Shown here one piece after another: positions 1 through 6,156 of a DNA stretch of 10,139 nucleotides. Where the stretch lies: contig JAATEW010000085.1 of assembly GCA_015655535.1 (NCBI GenBank), positions 1 through 10,139 of the forward strand, written 5' to 3'. Both the position numbers and the translations under genes were made by a program. The stretch is from Hyphomicrobiales bacterium (GTDB lineage Bacteria > Pseudomonadota > Alphaproteobacteria > Rhizobiales > Beijerinckiaceae). Each line of letters opens with the position of its first letter. The stretch's first letter is position 1. Under the pieces are notes generated by a model. That model did no database searches, was not told where the DNA came from, and saw only the letters and a program-made list of their open reading frames with translations.

Positions 1-1
1 A

Positions 2-184
2 GCGATCCAAGCGCATACGAAGGCCTGGGCCGAAGCCATCAATCGCTCCGGCCGCGCCTATCTGACGCCCGCGATGATCGACGGGCATTGGATGGTGCGC
101 GTCTCGATCGGGGCTTTGCCGACGGAACGCGAAGATGTCGCGGCACTGTGGCAGGTGATGCGCGAGATGGCGGAAGGAAAGTAA
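2..184 (+). CDS. PLP-dependent decarboxylase-like protein, C-terminal end (partial)
   Basis: Sixty codons of an open frame enter from the left edge and end at TAA (182-184). The translation contains NRSGRAYLTPAMIDGHWMVR followed by VSIGALPTEREDVAALW. This resembles the C-terminal domain of group II pyridoxal-phosphate decarboxylases (the aromatic-L-amino-acid decarboxylase family), where a 'G.a.lt...ldG...lRl.iG...T...dv...w' pattern precedes the terminal helix. The PLP lysine and catalytic core lie outside the window, so the substrate cannot be inferred. The gene converges on hslU, with an inverted repeat between them. Family assignment is from remembered sequence patterns only. Confidence 0.7.
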   Translation, partial: AIQAHTKAWAEAINRSGRAYLTPAMIDGHWMVRVSIGALPTEREDVAALWQVMREMAEGK

Positions 185-202
185 GAATAACCGACCCGCG
201 CT

Positions 203-334
203 AACCCTCTCCCCTTGTGGGAGAGGGTGGTCGGCGGAGCGACCGGGTGAGGGGTTACGGTCTTAAAATGAGGGCAGTAACCCCTCATCCGCCTCGCATT
301 CGCTCGGCACCTTCGCCCGCAAGGGGAGAAGGTT
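203..334. repeat. Bipartite inverted repeat (REP-like), convergent gene ends
   Basis: Arm A (203-257) and arm B (278-334) are imperfect inverted copies of each other, both ending in TAACCCCTCA at the inner side. Arm A carries a perfect 9-bp hairpin, CCCTCTCCC (205-213) / GGGAGAGGG (219-227), with loop CTTGT. Arm B, read on the minus strand, has the equivalent hairpin with loop CTTGC and one mismatch. Arm A also has a second small stem, GGTCG/CGACC, at 229-244. Elements of this type are frequent in intergenic regions of Hyphomicrobiales genomes (recalled). It lies between two convergent genes, so it could act as a bidirectional transcription barrier, but there is no T-tract typical of an intrinsic terminator. 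The rest of 185-349 shows nothing else. Confidence 0.85.
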
Positions 335-349
335 CGTACCACCAGGTTC

Positions 350-1657
350 CTACAAAATAAACCGGCTCAAATCCGCGTTCTTCGCCAGATCGCCGACGTT
401 CTTCTCCACATAATCCGCGTCGATCTTGATCGTCTGGCCGGACTTGTCCGGCGCGGTGAAGCTCACCTCGTCGAGCACACGTTCCATCACCGTTTGTAAC
501 CGTCGCGCCCCGATATTTTCGACGGTGGAATTCACCTGCACGGCAATGCGCGCGATCGCCTTGATCGCCTCCGGATCGAAGACAAGCTCGACGCCCTCGG
601 TTTGCAGCAGGGCCTCATATTGCTTGATGAGGCTCGCTTCCGTCTCAGTGAGGATGCGGCGGAAATCATCCTCGTTCAACGGCTGAAGCTCGACGCGGAT
701 CGGCAGGCGGCCTTGCAGTTCGGGCAGAAGATCCGACGGCTTCGAGACGTGGAAGGCGCCCGACGCGATGAAGAGAATATGGTCGGTTTTCACCGCGCCA
801 TGTTTGGTCGCAACCGTCGTACCCTCAATCAGCGGCAGAAGATCGCGCTGCACGCCTTCGCGCGAGACATCGGCGCCGCCGCGGCCCTCGCGCGCACAGA
901 TCTTGTCGATCTCATCCAAGAAGACGATCCCGTTATTTTCCACCTCGCGCAGCGCCTCCTGCACGATCTGGTCCTGATCGATCAGCTTGTCGCTTTCCTC
1001 ATGGATCAGAGGCTCATAGGCGTCCTTCACCGTCGTGCGGCGGATGCTCTGACGGTTGCCCATGGATTTGCCGAAAATATCGCCGAGCGAGATCGTGCCG
1101 ACAGAGGCGCCCGGCATATTCGGCAGATCGAACATGGGCAGCGTGGGGCTTGGCTGCGAAACCTCGATCTCGATGTCCTTGTCGTTCATCTCGCCGGCGC
1201 GGAGTTTCTTGCGGAAGGCATCGCGCGTCGTCTGCGAGGCATTAGCACCGACGAGCGCATTCAAGACGCGCTCCTCGGCGGCCTGTTCGGCCCGCGCGCG
1301 CAAGGTCTTGCGCTTTTCGTCCTTGACCATGGCAAGCGCCGTCTCGACGAGATCGCGGATGATCTGTTCGACATCGCGTCCGACATAGCCGACTTCGGTG
1401 AATTTCGTCGCTTCGACCTTGAGGAAAGGCGCGCCCGCGAGCCGCGCCAGCCGCCGCGCGATTTCGGTCTTGCCGCAGCCAGTCGGGCCGATCATCAAAA
1501 TGTTCTTTGGCAAAACTTCTTCGCGCATCGTGCCTTCGAGACGCAGCCGCCGCCAGCGATTGCGCAAAGCAATGGCGACGGCGCGCTTGGCCGCGTTCTG
1601 CCCGACGATGAAACGATCGAGTTCGGAGACGATCTCGCGCGGAGAAAAATCGGTCAT
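350..1657 (-). CDS. hslU: HslU, ATPase subunit of the HslUV (ClpYQ) protease
   Basis: AAA+ unfoldase of 435 aa that feeds unfolded substrates into the HslV peptidase in the cytoplasm. Visible motifs: the N-terminal MTDFSPREIVSELDRFIVGQ typical of HslU; Walker A GPTGCGKT (57-64); pore loop GYVG (90-93); a long charged intermediate (I) domain around 105-240; Walker B IVFLDEID (244-251); sensor-2 GARR (383-386); and the C-terminal tail DLSRFIL, which in this family docks into HslV. Length fits the family (about 435-445 aa). The ATG start overlaps the TGA of the upstream membrane protein gene (ATGA at 1654-1657), implying translational coupling within hslV–membrane protein–hslU. It ends with TAG directly beside an inverted repeat. 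All key residues are present. Confidence 0.98.
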   Translation of the reverse strand: MTDFSPREIVSELDRFIVGQNAAKRAVAIALRNRWRRLRLEGTMREEVLPKNILMIGPTGCGKTEIARRLARLAGAPFLKVEATKFTEVGYVGRDVEQIIRDLVETALAMVKDEKRKTLRARAEQAAEERVLNALVGANASQTTRDAFRKKLRAGEMNDKDIEIEVSQPSPTLPMFDLPNMPGASVGTISLGDIFGKSMGNRQSIRRTTVKDAYEPLIHEESDKLIDQDQIVQEALREVENNGIVFLDEIDKICAREGRGGADVSREGVQRDLLPLIEGTTVATKHGAVKTDHILFIASGAFHVSKPSDLLPELQGRLPIRVELQPLNEDDFRRILTETEASLIKQYEALLQTEGVELVFDPEAIKAIARIAVQVNSTVENIGARRLQTVMERVLDEVSFTAPDKSGQTIKIDADYVEKNVGDLAKNADLSRFIL

Positions 1658-2712
1658 GAGCCCTGTAGCTGTGAATGGGGGAGATGTCTGGTAAAAGAGG
1701 CAGGGAAGAGGTGCAGCACCCCGCGCCGCAAAGGCTGCCAGAGTGCGCTCAGAAGCAAGACGAAAATGCCGAGGGCGAGCAGGGTCGCCGGTCCGGCATT
1801 GTCGCCGAAGCCCGTTTTCGTGATGAGCGCACCGAAGGCATAGCCCGCGTAACTCAGCCCGGATACGAGAATGGCGCGGCGGTCAATGACGATCGCGAGC
1901 AGCGCGAGGATGAGGAAGGTCGCAAGGATGATTGCCGATTGCGCTGGATCAAGATGAGACAGCGCCGCCCCGCCAAAAAGGCCGAGAATGAGGGAATGCA
2001 CGATGAGCGGCGCGGCGAGAAGATGTAGCCAGAAGGCAATATCCGTACGCCGCGTAAGACGTTCCGGGTCCGACATGTCGAAGCGCATGGCAAGCGCAAA
2101 GGTCAAGAGCCCGCAGATGAAGATCACACCGGAAAGAAGTACGGGGGTTTTATCGGCGGAGGCAACGACGATGGCAATCGGTATCGTGCATAGCGCCGCA
2201 ACGCCAGCCGCGATAGTGATCGGTACGCGAAAGCGCCAATAGTGAAGAGCGGCGGCAAGTGCCGCGCCGATGCCTGCTATTTCAATCGCTGGATTTTTTC
2301 CATCGAATGGCTTCCACTTCGTGGCCGTTTCACCAAAGAGCGGACCAAGCCACAATATGATGGCGAAGAAGACAGAAAAGGTGAAGACTAGCAACAGAAC
2401 TATGCTGGGTAGAGCCTGCCGTCGCCGCTTGGTGAAGAATTCGGCCAGCGGCCAGGACAAAAGCGCGAGCCCGGCCGACATCACAGCATCGCCTGCCTCC
2501 CGCCGAATAAAATAAGCCGATGCTCCAAGAAAAAGCCCTATGCCGATCGTCACGAAAATATCGGCGAAGCCAGTGAAGAAGCGTAACTTCTCGTCATCTG
2601 GCGTTACCGGGGTATCGCCAGAGGCGGCTTCGAGCTCACGCAGCATATTCGCCTGCTCAGCGGTAAGGTGGCCTTTCGCTACGGCATCGGCGAGGGTTGC
2701 ATCCGAGATCAT
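1654..2712 (-). CDS. Polytopic membrane protein between hslV and hslU (DUF2157-like)
   Basis: Protein of 352 aa of unknown function. The first ~45 residues are soluble and contain a short helical motif, VAKGHLTAEQANMLRELEA (11-29), like the N-terminus of DUF2157 membrane proteins. About ten hydrophobic segments follow, at roughly 48-68, 76-92, 102-124, 144-159, 163-184, 190-209, 225-247, 259-276, 280-297 and 307-325, with basic loops such as TKRRRQ and IDRR. No catalytic motif is recognised. The ATG at 2712 overlaps the hslV TGA (ATGA 2709-2712), and its own TGA overlaps the hslU ATG, so all three genes are probably translated as a coupled unit. The open frame continues upstream to 3291, but that part is only an off-frame shadow of hslV. 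Base composition is lower in places than in its neighbours (28 of 60 G+C at 2341-2400 by hand count, against 42 of 60 at 1441-1500 in hslU), suggesting weaker codon selection or a later insertion. The DUF2157 resemblance is a judgement by eye. Confidence 0.85.
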   Translation of the reverse strand: MISDATLADAVAKGHLTAEQANMLRELEAASGDTPVTPDDEKLRFFTGFADIFVTIGIGLFLGASAYFIRREAGDAVMSAGLALLSWPLAEFFTKRRRQALPSIVLLLVFTFSVFFAIILWLGPLFGETATKWKPFDGKNPAIEIAGIGAALAAALHYWRFRVPITIAAGVAALCTIPIAIVVASADKTPVLLSGVIFICGLLTFALAMRFDMSDPERLTRRTDIAFWLHLLAAPLIVHSLILGLFGGAALSHLDPAQSAIILATFLILALLAIVIDRRAILVSGLSYAGYAFGALITKTGFGDNAGPATLLALGIFVLLLSALWQPLRRGVLHLFPASFTRHLPHSQLQGS

Positions 2713-3278
2713 GCGGAAAGACTTTCGATCACCACATTGCGGTTGGTATAGACGCAGATGTCTGAGGCGATTTCGAGCGAGCGGCGGGCGATCGCCTCCG
2801 CGTCGAGATCCATCGGCAAAAGCGCCCTTGCGGCAGCCAAGGCATAATTGCCGCCGGACCCTATGCCCATGACAGAGCCGCCATCGGTGCCTTCGGGTTC
2901 GAGCACGTCGCCCGTCCCGGTCAAGACCAAGCCGACGTCCTTGTCGGCAACGAGCATCATGGCTTCGAGCCGGCGCAAATAGCGGTCGGTGCGCCAGTCC
3001 TTCGCGAGTTCGACGCAAGCGCGGGTGAGCTGCCCCGGATATTGCTCCAGCTTGCTTTCGAGCCGCTCGAAGAGCGTGAAAGCGTCGGCCGTGGCACCTG
3101 CGAAGCCGCCGATGACGTCGCCCTTGGCAAGCCGCCGCACCTTTCTGGCATTGCCCTTCACGATGGTTTGTCCGATCGAAACCTGGCCGTCGCCGCCGAT
3201 CACGGTGCGGCCGCCCTTGCGGACCATGATGATCGTCGTCGCATGCCAGCCCTCGCGGCCGGGCGCTTGGTCCTGCAA
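2709..3278 (-). CDS. hslV: HslV, threonine peptidase subunit of the HslUV protease
   Basis: N-terminal-nucleophile hydrolase of 189 aa forming the double-hexamer peptidase core of HslUV. The start is followed by a 13-residue propeptide (MQDQAPGREGWHA); cleavage would expose Thr14 as the catalytic N-terminal threonine. Asp30 and Lys46 (in KGNARKVRRL) match the E. coli active-site Asp17 and Lys33 by alignment from Thr14. Other family blocks are GGFAGATADAFTLFERLE, VELAKDWRTDR, IGSGGNYALAAARALL and DICVYTNRN. I chose the TTG at 3278 because no ATG lies in frame before the catalytic Thr and a GGGAG sits six bases upstream. Short propeptides of this sort are usual in alphaproteobacterial HslV, unlike E. 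coli. First gene of the hslV–membrane protein–hslU operon. Confidence 0.97.
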   Translation of the reverse strand: MQDQAPGREGWHATTIIMVRKGGRTVIGGDGQVSIGQTIVKGNARKVRRLAKGDVIGGFAGATADAFTLFERLESKLEQYPGQLTRACVELAKDWRTDRYLRRLEAMMLVADKDVGLVLTGTGDVLEPEGTDGGSVMGIGSGGNYALAAARALLPMDLDAEAIARRSLEIASDICVYTNRNVVIESLSA

Positions 3279-3521
3279 TCGGAACTCCCAAGGAAACAGG
3301 CTATAGAAAAAGGATATCTCAGCCGGGCAGCGTTACCATATCCTTGCTCAACGCCTCCCATCTATGGAGAAGGCCACGCCGATGCAAGGTCGGGCTTGGA
3401 AGAGCCAGAAAGCAAAAATCTTTAGATTTCGGCGCTAGTTTAAGCCTAAAACCGCCCCAGGGTGGCCAAGCGAGGCCCAACTTGCTAGAAGCCGCGGAAC
3501 GAAAGCGACCCCAAAAGCCCC
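3279..3521. other. Divergent intergenic region between hslV and hisB
   Basis: These 243 bases separate the 5' ends of hslV (minus) and hisB (plus), so promoters for both are expected here. No gene is visible; short open frames have no recognisable product. The sequence is clearly more A+T-rich than its flanks at 3412-3441, including a perfect 6-bp palindrome AAATCT-TT-AGATTT (3416-3429) that could be an operator or part of a promoter. A weak -35-like TTGGAA (3396-3401, plus) has no convincing -10 at normal spacing. There is no obvious Shine-Dalgarno sequence before the hisB ATG. Confidence 0.6.
3361..3388 (-). promoter_or_regulatory. Candidate sigma-32 (RpoH) heat-shock promoter of hslV
   Basis: On the minus strand CTTGCAT (3388-3382) is followed after 12 bases by CTCCATAGA (3369-3361). 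The E. coli sigma-32 consensus is CTTGAAA, 11-16 bases, CCCCATNT, so the CTTG and CCAT cores match at an allowed spacing. It would give an untranslated leader of roughly 75 bases before the hslV TTG. hslVU is a heat-shock operon in bacteria where it has been studied, which makes the match plausible, but short motifs like this occur by chance. Confidence 0.4.
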
Positions 3522-4109
3522 ATGCGTAAAGCCGAAATCTCCCGCAAAACGAAAGAAACCGAGATCGACGTCGCCGTTAATCTCGACGGCAGCGGCGCGG
3601 CCAAAATCGCGACGGGCATCGGCTTTTTCGACCATATGCTGGAACAACTCGCCAAACATTCCCTGATCGATATGGCGATTTCGGCCAAGGGCGATCTGCA
3701 TATCGATTATCATCATACCGTCGAGGATACGGGCATCGCGCTCGGCCAAGCGGTGAAGAAGGCTTTGGGCGACATGCGCGGCATCACCCGCTTCGCCGAT
3801 GTGCTCTTGCCGATGGACGAGACCTTGACCCGCGTCGCGGTCGATGTCTCGGGACGGCCCTATTTGGTGTTCCGGACCGTCTTCGACCGGCCCAAGATCG
3901 GCGAATTCGATACGGATCTGGTGCGCGAGTTCTTTCAGGCCTTCTCAACCCATGTCGGGATGAATCTGCATATCGAGACCCTTTACGGCGTCAATGCGCA
4001 CCATATTTCGGAGTCTTCCTTCAAGGGGCTGGCCAGGGCGCTGCGCGTGGCCTTACAGGTTGACGAGCGGGCGAAGGGCGAGATTCCATCGACCAAGGGC
4101 ACGCTTTAG
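3522..4109 (+). CDS. hisB: HisB, imidazoleglycerol-phosphate dehydratase
   Basis: Monofunctional IGP dehydratase of 195 aa (histidine biosynthesis step 6: imidazole-glycerol phosphate to imidazole-acetol phosphate), Mn-dependent and cytoplasmic. The N-terminus MRKAEISRKTKETEI is typical of alphaproteobacterial HisB. Metal-binding motifs of the family are present: FFDHMLEQLAKH (His38, His46), HHTVED (64-69) and HHISE (160-164). There is no phosphatase domain, unlike the bifunctional E. coli enzyme, so histidinol-phosphatase must be encoded elsewhere. The ATG is the family start even though no clear ribosome binding site precedes it. First gene of the plus-strand his block, facing away from hslV; a repeat follows its stop codon. 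Confidence 0.97.
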   Translation: MRKAEISRKTKETEIDVAVNLDGSGAAKIATGIGFFDHMLEQLAKHSLIDMAISAKGDLHIDYHHTVEDTGIALGQAVKKALGDMRGITRFADVLLPMDETLTRVAVDVSGRPYLVFRTVFDRPKIGEFDTDLVREFFQAFSTHVGMNLHIETLYGVNAHHISESSFKGLARALRVALQVDERAKGEIPSTKGTL

Positions 4110-4140
4110 CCGCAGCCAAGTGGGAGATGGGATAGAGCGT

Positions 4141-4256
4141 CCTCGTCCTTCGAGACAGCCGCTTCGCGGCTTCCTCAGGATGAGGGCTATCGCTTGGCCG
4201 GGCTCGAAGCCCTCATGCTGAGGAGCCCACGAAGTGGGCGTCTCGAAGCACGAGGG
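4141..4256. repeat. Bipartite inverted repeat (REP-like) between hisB and the DUF2628 gene
   Basis: Arm A (4141-4186) and arm B (4210-4255, inverted) are 46-nt copies with 38 identical positions. Each arm is itself a long imperfect palindrome: an outer stem (CCTCGTCCT with AGGATGAGG in arm A) and an inner 5-bp stem with loop CTTCG, AGCCG/CGGCT at 4157-4171 in arm A and GCCCA/TGGGC at 4225-4239 in arm B. Repeats of this shape (CCTCATCCTGAGGAGC-type) are widespread between genes in Hyphomicrobiales (recalled). All eight arm differences are paired compensations (see findings). It occupies most of the 195-base hisB–DUF2628 gap. The RNA could fold strongly and reduce or process read-through from hisB; there is no T-tract. 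Confidence 0.9.
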
Positions 4257-4304
4257 CTGAAGACGAAATGCCATTGGCTTCTTTAAACATGGATCGATAG
4301 ATCA

Positions 4305-4766
4305 ATGACTGTCTATACTGTTCATGCGCAAGGTCAGGATGTGCAAGACGCGGCTTTCGTGCCGGAGGGCTTTTCCTGGGGCGCCTTCGTCTTCGCGCCG
4401 CTTTGGCTCTTGTGGCATCGGCTTTGGCTGCCTCTCCTCGCGTGGTGCGCGGCCATGGCGCTCCTCTTCGCCGTGCCTTTGGGGCTGTCGTTTTTCGCGA
4501 AGGAATTCGCAGCCTTTCTGATCGCGCTTCTGTGCGGATTCGAAGCCCAGCAATGGCGCCGGCAAAAGCTGATAAACGCGGGAAAGCCCCTGACCGATAT
4601 CGTCAGCGGCGACACGCAGGACGACGCGGAGATTCATTTCTTCCATCGCTGGCAGGAAACCGCGCCGGCCTCACCCACGCCGCCGCCGCTGCCTCCGCGC
4701 GCCGCGCAGGCCTTAGCTGCCGAGACGGCCTTCGGCCTTTTTCCGGAACCGGAGAATCGTCCTTGA
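4305..4766 (+). CDS. DUF2628 family small membrane protein
   Basis: Protein of 153 aa with the DUF2628 signature GFSWGAFVFAPLWLLWHRLW (22-41): a cytosolic N-terminus, then aromatic-rich hydrophobic segments at about 25-39 and 42-61, a third at 67-79, and EAQQWRRQKL after the last. The C-terminal ~40 residues are soluble, with a proline run (PTPPPLPP). Function unknown. A gene of this family commonly sits between hisB and hisH in Hyphomicrobiales (recalled), but no histidine-pathway role is established. The ATG at 4305 gives the usual MTVYTVH-type N-terminus; the ribosome binding site is weak. The TGA overlaps the hisH TTG start (TTGA 4763-4766), so hisH translation is probably coupled to it. 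Confidence 0.88.
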   Translation: MTVYTVHAQGQDVQDAAFVPEGFSWGAFVFAPLWLLWHRLWLPLLAWCAAMALLFAVPLGLSFFAKEFAAFLIALLCGFEAQQWRRQKLINAGKPLTDIVSGDTQDDAEIHFFHRWQETAPASPTPPPLPPRAAQALAAETAFGLFPEPENRP

Positions 4767-5413
4767 GCCTGGCCATCGTCGATTACGGCTCCGGAAACCT
4801 GCATTCCGCGCATAAGGCGCTTGAGCGCGCAGCAGGGGAAGCAGGCTTCAAAGGCGAGATCAAAGTGACCTCGAAACCAGAAGATATTCTATCGGCTGAG
4901 CGGATCGTTTTGCCGGGCGTCGGCGCCTTCGCCGATTGCCGCCGCGGGCTTGAATCCGTGCCGGGCCTGCTCGACGCCTTGACGGAGGCCGTGCATGAGA
5001 AAGCGCGGCCCTTCTTAGGGATTTGCGTCGGCATGCAGCTTATGGCCGAGCGCGGCCTCGAACATGAGACGACGCAGGGCCTCGGCTGGATCGAAGGCGA
5101 AGTCGCGGCCTTGGAGCCCAAAGATCCGCAACTTAAGATTCCGCATATGGGCTGGAACACGCTCGATGTTGCCATCGCGCATCCGGTGCTCGAAGGCATT
5201 CCGACCGGGCGCGACGGATGGCATGCCTATTTCGTCCATTCTTACGGGTTTCGCTCCGTGCCGGGCACTTCGATGATCGCCGCCACCGATTACGGCGGCC
5301 CGGTCACCGCCATGGTCGGACGCTACAATATGGTCGGCACGCAATTTCATCCCGAGAAGAGCCAAAATCTCGGCTTGGCTCTGCTTGCGAATTTTCTGAG
5401 GTGGAAGCCGTGA
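4763..5413 (+). CDS. hisH: HisH, glutamine amidotransferase subunit of IGP synthase
   Basis: Class I glutamine amidotransferase of 216 aa that hydrolyses glutamine and channels ammonia to HisF. The nucleophile Cys88 is in FLGICVGMQLM, and the His/Glu of the triad are His196 and Glu198 in QFHPEKS. The N-terminal SLAIVDYGSGNL is canonical. The start is assigned to TTG at 4763: it yields the family N-terminus, has GGAG eight bases upstream, and overlaps the preceding TGA as TTGA. The frame is open further left to 4403, but that extension only shadows the DUF2628 gene. The stop overlaps the hisA start (GTGA 5410-5413). Confidence 0.96.
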   Translation: MSLAIVDYGSGNLHSAHKALERAAGEAGFKGEIKVTSKPEDILSAERIVLPGVGAFADCRRGLESVPGLLDALTEAVHEKARPFLGICVGMQLMAERGLEHETTQGLGWIEGEVAALEPKDPQLKIPHMGWNTLDVAIAHPVLEGIPTGRDGWHAYFVHSYGFRSVPGTSMIAATDYGGPVTAMVGRYNMVGTQFHPEKSQNLGLALLANFLRWKP

Positions 5414-6156
5414 TTCTTTTTCCGGCGATCGATCTCAAGGAAGGCCAATGCGTGCGCCTCGTGCAAGGCGACATGCAGGCTGCGACCATGTTCAACGCCG
5501 ATCCGGCGGCACAGGCGCTAAGCTTCGAAGCCCAGGGCTTCACGCATCTTCATGTCGTCGATCTCGACGGCGCCTTCGCCGGCAAGCCGATGAATGCGCA
5601 GGCCGTCGAAGGTATTTTGGCGAAGGTCAAAATGCCGGTGCAGCTTGGCGGCGGCATTCGCAATCTTTCGACCATCGAGGCCTGGCTCGGCAAGGGCGTC
5701 GCGCGCGTCATCATCGGGACGGCGGCGGTGCGCGATCCCGATTTCGTGCGGGCCGCGGCGAAAACCTACCCAGGCCGCGTCGCGGTCGGCATCGACGCAC
5801 GAGATGGCTATGTGGCTGTCGAAGGCTGGGCAAAGACGTCGGAACTCTCGGCCGCCGATCTCGGCAAAAGGTTCGAGGACGCAGGCGTCGCAGCCGTGAT
5901 CTATACCGACATTGCCCGCGACGGCGTACTGAAGGGCTTGAACATCGAAGCCACTTTGGCATTGGCAGACGCGATTGCGATTCCCGTCATCGCCTCGGGT
6001 GGCCTGGCTTCGCTCGCCGATATCGAGCGGCTGATCCAGCCCGAGTGCGCCAAGCTCGCCGGCGCCATCACCGGTCGTGCCCTTTATGATGGACGGATTG
6101 ACCCCGGCGAAGCTCTGGCTCTGCTGCGCGGCGCGCAGGAGGCATCGCTTGCTTAA
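5410..6156 (+). CDS. hisA: HisA, ProFAR isomerase
   Basis: (βα)8-barrel of 248 aa catalysing the Amadori-type isomerisation of ProFAR to PRFAR (step 4 of histidine synthesis). Catalytic aspartates are Asp8 (FPAIDLKEG) and Asp129 (VGIDARDG). Phosphate-binding and barrel motifs are QLGGGIR (78-84), GTAAVRDP (103-110), YTDIARDG (165-172) and IASGG (194-198). The GTG at 5410 gives MILFPAIDLK, matching the family start, with GAGG at 5398-5401 eight bases upstream; a GTG three codons earlier (5401) overlaps that ribosome binding site and is less likely. It overlaps hisH by four bases and hisF by eight. Confidence 0.96.
   Translation: MILFPAIDLKEGQCVRLVQGDMQAATMFNADPAAQALSFEAQGFTHLHVVDLDGAFAGKPMNAQAVEGILAKVKMPVQLGGGIRNLSTIEAWLGKGVARVIIGTAAVRDPDFVRAAAKTYPGRVAVGIDARDGYVAVEGWAKTSELSAADLGKRFEDAGVAAVIYTDIARDGVLKGLNIEATLALADAIAIPVIASGGLASLADIERLIQPECAKLAGAITGRALYDGRIDPGEALALLRGAQEASLA

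Noticed and set aside
58..342. 94-codon minus-strand frame across the left intergenic repeat
   Set aside because: It consists of repeat sequence plus the antisense of the decarboxylase end; not a gene.
602..1843. 413-codon open frame on the plus strand opposite hslU
   Set aside because: hslU on the minus strand is unambiguous; the antisense frame has no recognisable domain and is the usual shadow of a GC-rich codon-biased gene.
2713..3291. 193-residue N-terminal extension of the membrane protein open frame
   Set aside because: It is the off-frame reading of hslV (Arg/His-rich); the ATG at 2712 with the ATGA overlap is the sensible start.
3416..3429. AAATCT-TT-AGATTT palindrome as an intrinsic terminator or a histidine operator
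   Set aside because: The stem is short and AT-rich with a 2-base loop, and no known operator is recognised; noted only as part of the divergent spacer.
4403..4762. N-terminal extension of the HisH open frame
   Set aside because: It overlaps the DUF2628 gene out of frame; family length and the GGAG–TTG context place the start at 4763.
5401..5412. Earlier GTG start (5401) for hisA
   Set aside because: It overlaps the GAGG ribosome binding site that is well spaced for GTG 5410, and 5410 gives the family N-terminus.
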